Notes under the pieces: generated by a model
What the model was told of the DNA's origin: nothing
What the model saw: only the letters and a program-made list of their open reading frames with translations
The model's database searches: none
NCBI GenBank assembly: GCA_963731615.1
Contig: CAVSWD010000008.1
Span: 124,001-188,000 of the forward strand
Origin: Gaiellasilicea sp963731615
Lineage (GTDB): Bacteria > Actinomycetota > Thermoleophilia > Gaiellales > Gaiellaceae
Direction: 5' to 3'
Length of the DNA stretch: 64,000 bases
In this document: positions 59,779 to 64,000 of the stretch, piece by piece
Layout of the letters: each line of letters opens with the position of its first letter
Numbering within the stretch: the stretch's first letter is position 1
Translations under genes and position numbers: made by a program

Positions 59779-62507
59779 GCGCGATTCCCCTCGGCGACGC
59801 GATCGAGCGTGACGGCTCGCCCGGAGACTCGCGCGGCCAGCTGCCACCGAAGGCGCTTGCCTACTTCGTCCTCGTCACAGCGGTAGCAATCGCCGTCACG
59901 GCGCCGTTTCTTGCCCGCATCGACCAGAACACGGGGGGCTGGTTCGAGTTCGTCGCACTTTCGGCGATGCTCGCCCTGGCACAGTTCTTCGTCGTTCGCA
60001 CACCCGGCAACAAGTCGTACCACACCACCGGCGTCTTCCTGATCGCGGCGACACTGCTCGTCTCGCCTGCGCTGCTCGCCGTGATGCCCCTGATCCAGCA
60101 CATCCCGGAGTGGCTGCGAAGTCGCAGCACCTGGTACGTGCAGTCGTTCAACATCCTCGTCTTCACGATCGCGACGATGTCGGCGTGGGGGGCGGCGCAC
60201 CTCGTGATCGGCGCCGACAACCTGATCGCAAGCGACAACATTCGCTTCGCACTGGCAGGCACGGCGGCGTCGATCGTCCTCGTTGCGCTCAACTCGGCCC
60301 TGCTAGCCCCGATGATCCGCTGGGTCAACGGCCACCCGATGCGCCAGCTCTTCTCGTACCAGGGGCTCTCGACCGAGTTCGTCTTCGCCGCGCTCGGCGT
60401 CGTGCTGGCCGCGTTCTGGACCGGGAATCCGTGGCTGGTGCCGTTCGCGATCGCACCGCTCCTGCTGATCCACCGCGCCCTGTCGGTGCCGCAGCTGCAG
60501 GCGGAGGCGCGCGTGGACCCCAAAACCGGGCTCTTCAACGCGCGCTATTTCGCCTCAGCACTGACGGAAGAGCTCAGCCGCGCGCAGCGCTTCGAGCGGC
60601 CGCTGTCTCTGATCATGGCCGACCTCGACCTCCTCCGCGAGATCAACAACACCTACGGGCACCTCGCCGGCGACGCTGTGCTCAAGGGCATCGCCGAGGT
60701 GTTCCGCTCCGAGCTTCGTCACTACGACGTGCCCGCGCGGTTCGGCGGCGAAGAGTTCTCGATCCTCTTGCCCGAGACTCCGCCCGAGCAAGCGTTCGAG
60801 ATCGCCGAGCGGATCCGGCGCGCGGTCGCGGCACGCGAGTTCGACGTGGAGACGTCCAGTGAGCCGATCCGCGCGACCGTGTCGATCGGCGTCTCCGGCT
60901 ATCCGAAGGACGGCGACGACCCGAACGCCCTCATCCACCAGGCAGACCTCGCTGTCTACCGCGCCAAGCTCCAAGGCCGCAACCGCGTCCTCGGTGCCAG
61001 CTCGGAGCCGCTCCTGCTGCCGGCCGACCGCAGCGCCCCGCTGGTCGCGGTACCGGAGAACGACGACCACCGGGAGCCGCTCGCCCGGGTTCCGGACGCC
61101 CTCCCGGAGTACGAGCGTAGGCACACCGCTCACACGACCACTGGGCCGAGGTTCCTCCAGCTCTCGAAGCGGCTCGGCCTGCTCGTCGGGCTTGTGAGCT
61201 TCTTCGGCGTCGCCGCCGGCGTGCTCGGCATCCTCTTCGGCTCGTCGACCGACGTGATCGGCCTCCTCGCCGTGATCGCACTGGTCGGCGTGGGGGAGGC
61301 GCTCGCACTCGAGCTCGATGACGGCTCGATCTCGGTCAGCGCCGTCGGCGTCCTTGCCGGCGCAGCGCTCTTCGGCCCGCGCGCGGGACTCGTGCTCGCG
61401 CTGACCACTGCGATCGTCCAGTGGAGCGCGCTGCGGGGCGCGATCTACCATGTCCTCTTCAACATCGGCGCTCTCAGCCTCTCCTCGCTGGCTGCGGCCG
61501 CGGTCTTCTCGATCGGCGCCCTCGACCACTTCGGTGAAATGGTCACTGTCGCCGCGGGGCTCGCGGCCGGCGCCGCGTACTTCGCGGTCAACACGGGACT
61601 CGTCTCGCTCGCGCTCGCACTCGAGGGCCGCGAACGCTGGTGGCGCGTGTGGCACGAGCGCTTCCTCTGGCTGGCGCCTCACTACATCGTCTACGGATTC
61701 ATCGGCGGGGTGATCGCGATCGCCTACCACGCCGCAGGCCTGTATGCGCTCGCCGTCTTCGTCGTCCCGCTGCTGCTGATGCGGAAGACCCAGGAGGCGT
61801 ATCTCTCGCACACGCGACGGAGCGCGGAGAAGCTGCGCCAGGCGGCTGAGACGATTCACACCCAGAACGTCTCGTTGGAGCAGGCGAACCGTTTGCTCAA
61901 GGAGCGCTCGACCGCGGCGATGGAGAGCCTCTCGGCGACGGTCGACGCGCGCGACGCGTACACAGCAGGTCACTCTCGTCGGGTGCAGCAGCTCGCGCTG
62001 GCGATCGGTCGCGAGCTGAACCTCTCGCACGTCGAGCTAGACCTGCTCGGCCACGCCGCCCTCTTCCACGACATCGGCAAGCTCGCGATTCCTGATTCGA
62101 TCCTGTTGAAGCCGGCGAGCCTCACCGAGGGCGAATGGGACCTGATGCAGAAGCACGCCGACGAAGGCGCACGGATCATCGACAGGCTCGGCTTCCTCGG
62201 CGACGCCGTGCCCGCCATCCGGCATCATCACGAGCGGTTCGACGGCATGGGCTATCCCGATCGCCTCCGCGGGGAGGAGATCCCCCTGGGCGCGCGGATC
62301 ATCCATGTCGCAGACGCGCTCGACTCGATGCTCACAACCCGCATCTACCGGGCGGCCCGGCCGCTCGAGGAGTCCCTCGCCGAGCTCCACGCGGCCGCGG
62401 GCACCCAGTTCTGCCCCCGTTGCGTCTCGGCGCTCGATCGGATCCTCCCGCTCGACGGGGTCGATGGCGGCGTCGCCCTCCGGCGACCGCTCAGCGCCGT
62501 CTCCTAG
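59775..62507 (+). CDS. Membrane GGDEF/HD-GYP bifunctional cyclic-di-GMP protein
   Basis: About 910 residues. About six membrane helices (residues ~30-225), then a diguanylate cyclase domain with active GGEEF at 324-328 and an RxxD inhibitory site at 315-318. A second membrane block of about seven helices (~435-660), a coiled coil, and a C-terminal HD-GYP phosphodiesterase with HD at 765-766 and GYP at 826-828 (HHERFDGMGYPDRLRG) follow. Both opposing activities look intact. The TTG at 59775 was chosen for coupling to the mini-ORF; TTG at 59700 is an alternative. Confidence 0.88.
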   Translation: MSAIPLGDAIERDGSPGDSRGQLPPKALAYFVLVTAVAIAVTAPFLARIDQNTGGWFEFVALSAMLALAQFFVVRTPGNKSYHTTGVFLIAATLLVSPALLAVMPLIQHIPEWLRSRSTWYVQSFNILVFTIATMSAWGAAHLVIGADNLIASDNIRFALAGTAASIVLVALNSALLAPMIRWVNGHPMRQLFSYQGLSTEFVFAALGVVLAAFWTGNPWLVPFAIAPLLLIHRALSVPQLQAEARVDPKTGLFNARYFASALTEELSRAQRFERPLSLIMADLDLLREINNTYGHLAGDAVLKGIAEVFRSELRHYDVPARFGGEEFSILLPETPPEQAFEIAERIRRAVAAREFDVETSSEPIRATVSIGVSGYPKDGDDPNALIHQADLAVYRAKLQGRNRVLGASSEPLLLPADRSAPLVAVPENDDHREPLARVPDALPEYERRHTAHTTTGPRFLQLSKRLGLLVGLVSFFGVAAGVLGILFGSSTDVIGLLAVIALVGVGEALALELDDGSISVSAVGVLAGAALFGPRAGLVLALTTAIVQWSALRGAIYHVLFNIGALSLSSLAAAAVFSIGALDHFGEMVTVAAGLAAGAAYFAVNTGLVSLALALEGRERWWRVWHERFLWLAPHYIVYGFIGGVIAIAYHAAGLYALAVFVVPLLLMRKTQEAYLSHTRRSAEKLRQAAETIHTQNVSLEQANRLLKERSTAAMESLSATVDARDAYTAGHSRRVQQLALAIGRELNLSHVELDLLGHAALFHDIGKLAIPDSILLKPASLTEGEWDLMQKHADEGARIIDRLGFLGDAVPAIRHHHERFDGMGYPDRLRGEEIPLGARIIHVADALDSMLTTRIYRAARPLEESLAELHAAAGTQFCPRCVSALDRILPLDGVDGGVALRRPLSAVS

Positions 62508-62562
62508 AAGTCAAGGCCGGCCAGGCCCGTTCTAGCCGTCTTGCACATCGGCGAAAATGCTC

Positions 62563-62568
62563 TACACT
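62563..62568 (+). promoter_or_regulatory. Candidate leaderless -10 box (TACACT)
   Basis: TACACT ends exactly 6 nt before the ATG at 62575. Confidence 0.5.
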
Positions 62569-62574
62569 GTTTGC

Positions 62575-63256
62575 ATGGGACGAGCCCGCCGCCACCCTGC
62601 GGTGGCAGGCATCGATCCGGAGGCGCTGGCGGCGTTCCAGGCGGGAATCCGCAAGCGCTACACGGACGACGAGATCCTCGCGCAGCTCAAGGCCAGCGCG
62701 AGCGCGCCTCGGGCGCTCGCCGACGATGCGTGAGTTCGCCGCGGACGAGCAGACGACTGTGCACCCGCAGACGGTGATCGAGCACTTCGGCAGCTGGAAC
62801 GCAGCAAAGCGCCAGGCCGGCCTCGTACCGCGGCGGTTCGCGACCCGCGAGGAGCTGCTGGGCCGTCTCCGCGACCTCGGCGAGGAGCTCGGCCGCACGC
62901 CTACGGCCCGCGACATCGACGAGCGCAAGGGCGCGATGCCGTCGAAGTCGCTCCTCTGGCACACCTTCGGGTCGCTCGCGCAAGCATTGCGCGCCGCCGG
63001 CTTCGACGTGCCGGTGGGGGAGGAGCGACTCGAGCGGGCCGTCGAGCAGGGCGCTGTGCTCTCTCGCACGCTCGGCCGACTGCCCAAGATGGCGGACTGG
63101 GCCAAAGCACGCCGTGCCGACCCGGCCCTGCTGACGGAGTGGCAGGTCTACCGGATGATCGACGTGCAGCCGGCGTGGGCCACATTTCAGTATCTCGTTC
63201 GCGAGCGTCTGCGCGAAGAGGGCAGCACGGTTGCCCCGGACGGGACCGTCAGCTAG
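62575..63256 (+). CDS. Homing-endonuclease-associated-repeat DNA-binding protein (frameshifted)
   Basis: About 226 residues. It has at least two HNH_repeat-type modules: RSPTMREFAADEQ with HFGSWNAAKRQAGL, then GRTPTARDIDERKG with HTFGSLAQALRAAGF, and a more diverged third near the C-terminus (GRLPKMADWAK). These helical modules bind DNA beside homing nucleases, but no nuclease domain is visible. The first ~45 codons (MGRARRHPAVAGID) read in one frame and shift by +1 near 62700-62710. Confidence 0.7.
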
Positions 63257-63259
63257 GAA

Positions 63260-64000
63260 CTAGCCGGTCGCGAGAATCGCTGCTAGGCGCTGCAGGCAGG
63301 AGACGCCTTCGTCCGGCGCGCGGACGGAGGGGAGGACCGTCTCCTCGACGTAGGTGCGATCGGGCTGGAAGCGATCGGCGCTCTCGACGCGGCCGTCACG
63401 GATGCGCAGCAGCGTCCCCTCGTCGACCTCACGCTTGCGGAGGGTGAGGCGAATCGACTGCTCGAGCACCTCGAGCGCGGCGCGCGTCGAGGCGAAGAAG
63501 AGCTCCTTGCCGGCGGTGCCGATCCAGAGGGGCCGTCCGGCGGCTCGGGCGAGAAAGAGCGTGAAACCCTCGCGCTCGTCCAGCCACGCGGTCGCCATCG
63601 CACCGTGCAGCTCCTCGAGCGCCTCGGGACGGCCTTCGGCGTGCTCGGCCAGGGCGAAGATCGCCTCGGAGTCGACGGTCATGTCGGGATGCGCGCGCCC
63701 GAAGCCGTAGCGCGCGAAGATCTCCTCGTCGTTCGTGATGATCCCGTTGTGGATCCCGACCACGTTGCCGTGACGGATCGGGTGGTTGTTCGCTTCGATC
63801 GTCGGATGACCCTTGGTGTAGTCGCGAACGTGGACGAGCACCTGCGTCGAGGCGGACGGGATGTGGAGCTCGTCGAGCAGCTCGCTCGCGCCTGAACGGC
63901 GCTTGTGCACCGTCACCGAGGGGCTGGAGCCGCGATGCGCGTACCCGACTGCGTCGGCGCCACGCTCTGCGATCCCGGCCAGCAGCGCCTGCGCCGCCAG
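63260..64000 (-). CDS. Class II glutamine amidotransferase domain protein (5' end outside window)
   Basis: The minus-strand frame is open to the right edge; about 246 residues are visible. The N-terminal nucleophile Cys lies beyond the window. VGIHNGIITNDEEIFARYG, VDSEAIFALAEH and a PLWIGTAGKELFFAST segment match the glutaminase domain of GlmS-like enzymes. No SIS (sugar isomerase) domain follows: the protein stops at 63260, so it is not a complete GlmS. Partner or synthase domain unknown. Confidence 0.85.
   Translation of the reverse strand: MAAQALLAGIAERGADAVGYAHRGSSPSVTVHKRRSGASELLDELHIPSASTQVLVHVRDYTKGHPTIEANNHPIRHGNVVGIHNGIITNDEEIFARYGFGRAHPDMTVDSEAIFALAEHAEGRPEALEELHGAMATAWLDEREGFTLFLARAAGRPLWIGTAGKELFFASTRAALEVLEQSIRLTLRKREVDEGTLLRIRDGRVESADRFQPDRTYVEETVLPSVRAPDEGVSCLQRLAAILATG

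Overview
This is a very gene-dense stretch (about 97% coding) of a GC-rich bacterial chromosome, GC roughly 70% by eye. Gene content points to an actinobacterium. MurT/GatD, RNase J plus RNase Y plus PNPase, a RodZ-like HTH protein ahead of cinA-thpR-recA-recX, DUF503/RbfA/NrnA/TruB/RibF behind infB, and heavy GTG/TTG start use fit a deep-branching lineage such as Thermoleophilia (Gaiella-like). That placement is inference from gene content, not a database result. No tRNA, rRNA, CRISPR array or intact insertion sequence is visible.

Layout. 1-5.8 kb: a MoxR/DUF58/transglutaminase operon, a sugar nucleotidyltransferase, a TPR protein and D-aminoacyl-tRNA deacylase. 7-14.4 kb: the classic rimP-nusA-ylxR-infB-DUF503-rbfA-nrnA-truB-ribF translation/transcription operon. 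14.4-16.9 kb: an ABC-2 exporter. 18.2-25.7 kb: rpsO-pnp, an M16 peptidase, dapB-dapA and RNase J. 26.3-28.2 kb: ribokinase and nucleoside hydrolase. 28.2-36.7 kb: ftsK and a BMP-type nucleoside ABC transporter with two tandem binding proteins. 37-42.9 kb: rodZ-like, cinA, thpR, recA, recX and RNase Y. 43-47.3 kb: miaB, an epimerase, miaA, dapF and a VOC protein. 47.3-50.3 kb (minus strand): dapE-dapC-dapD. 50.5-54.6 kb: hflX, MazG, NUDIX and a PLP decarboxylase. 54.7-57.3 kb: DUF4242, gatD and murT. 57.5-64 kb: a subtilase with SW(A/S)DV repeats, a GGDEF/HD-GYP membrane protein, a homing-endonuclease-repeat protein and a class II glutamine amidotransferase cut by the window edge.

How it works together. 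Salvaged nucleosides enter by the BMP transporter and can be split by the nucleoside hydrolase, with ribose taken up by ribokinase. dapA, dapB, dapD, dapC, dapE and dapF together encode the succinylase route to diaminopimelate. However, this DapF has serine at both positions where the family has its catalytic cysteines. PNPase, RNase J, RNase Y and NrnA make a near-complete Gram-positive-style RNA decay set.

Three initiation modes recur. Many operon-first genes have a TANNNT box 6-8 nt before the start codon and no Shine-Dalgarno (leaderless). Genes with long leaders (rimP, rpsO, pnp, bmp, recA, rny, the subtilase) have good Shine-Dalgarno sequences. Internal genes start at ATGA/GTGA/TTGA overlaps.

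Thirteen conserved genes are broken by single-base shifts, most of them apparent one-base insertions beside C or G. This looks like an unpolished long-read assembly rather than real gene decay, and such genes are annotated as single frameshifted CDSs. The most unusual non-coding signal is a 168-nt near-continuous hairpin between dapE and hflX whose imperfect pairs are almost all G-U on one strand only, as expected of a selected RNA structure.
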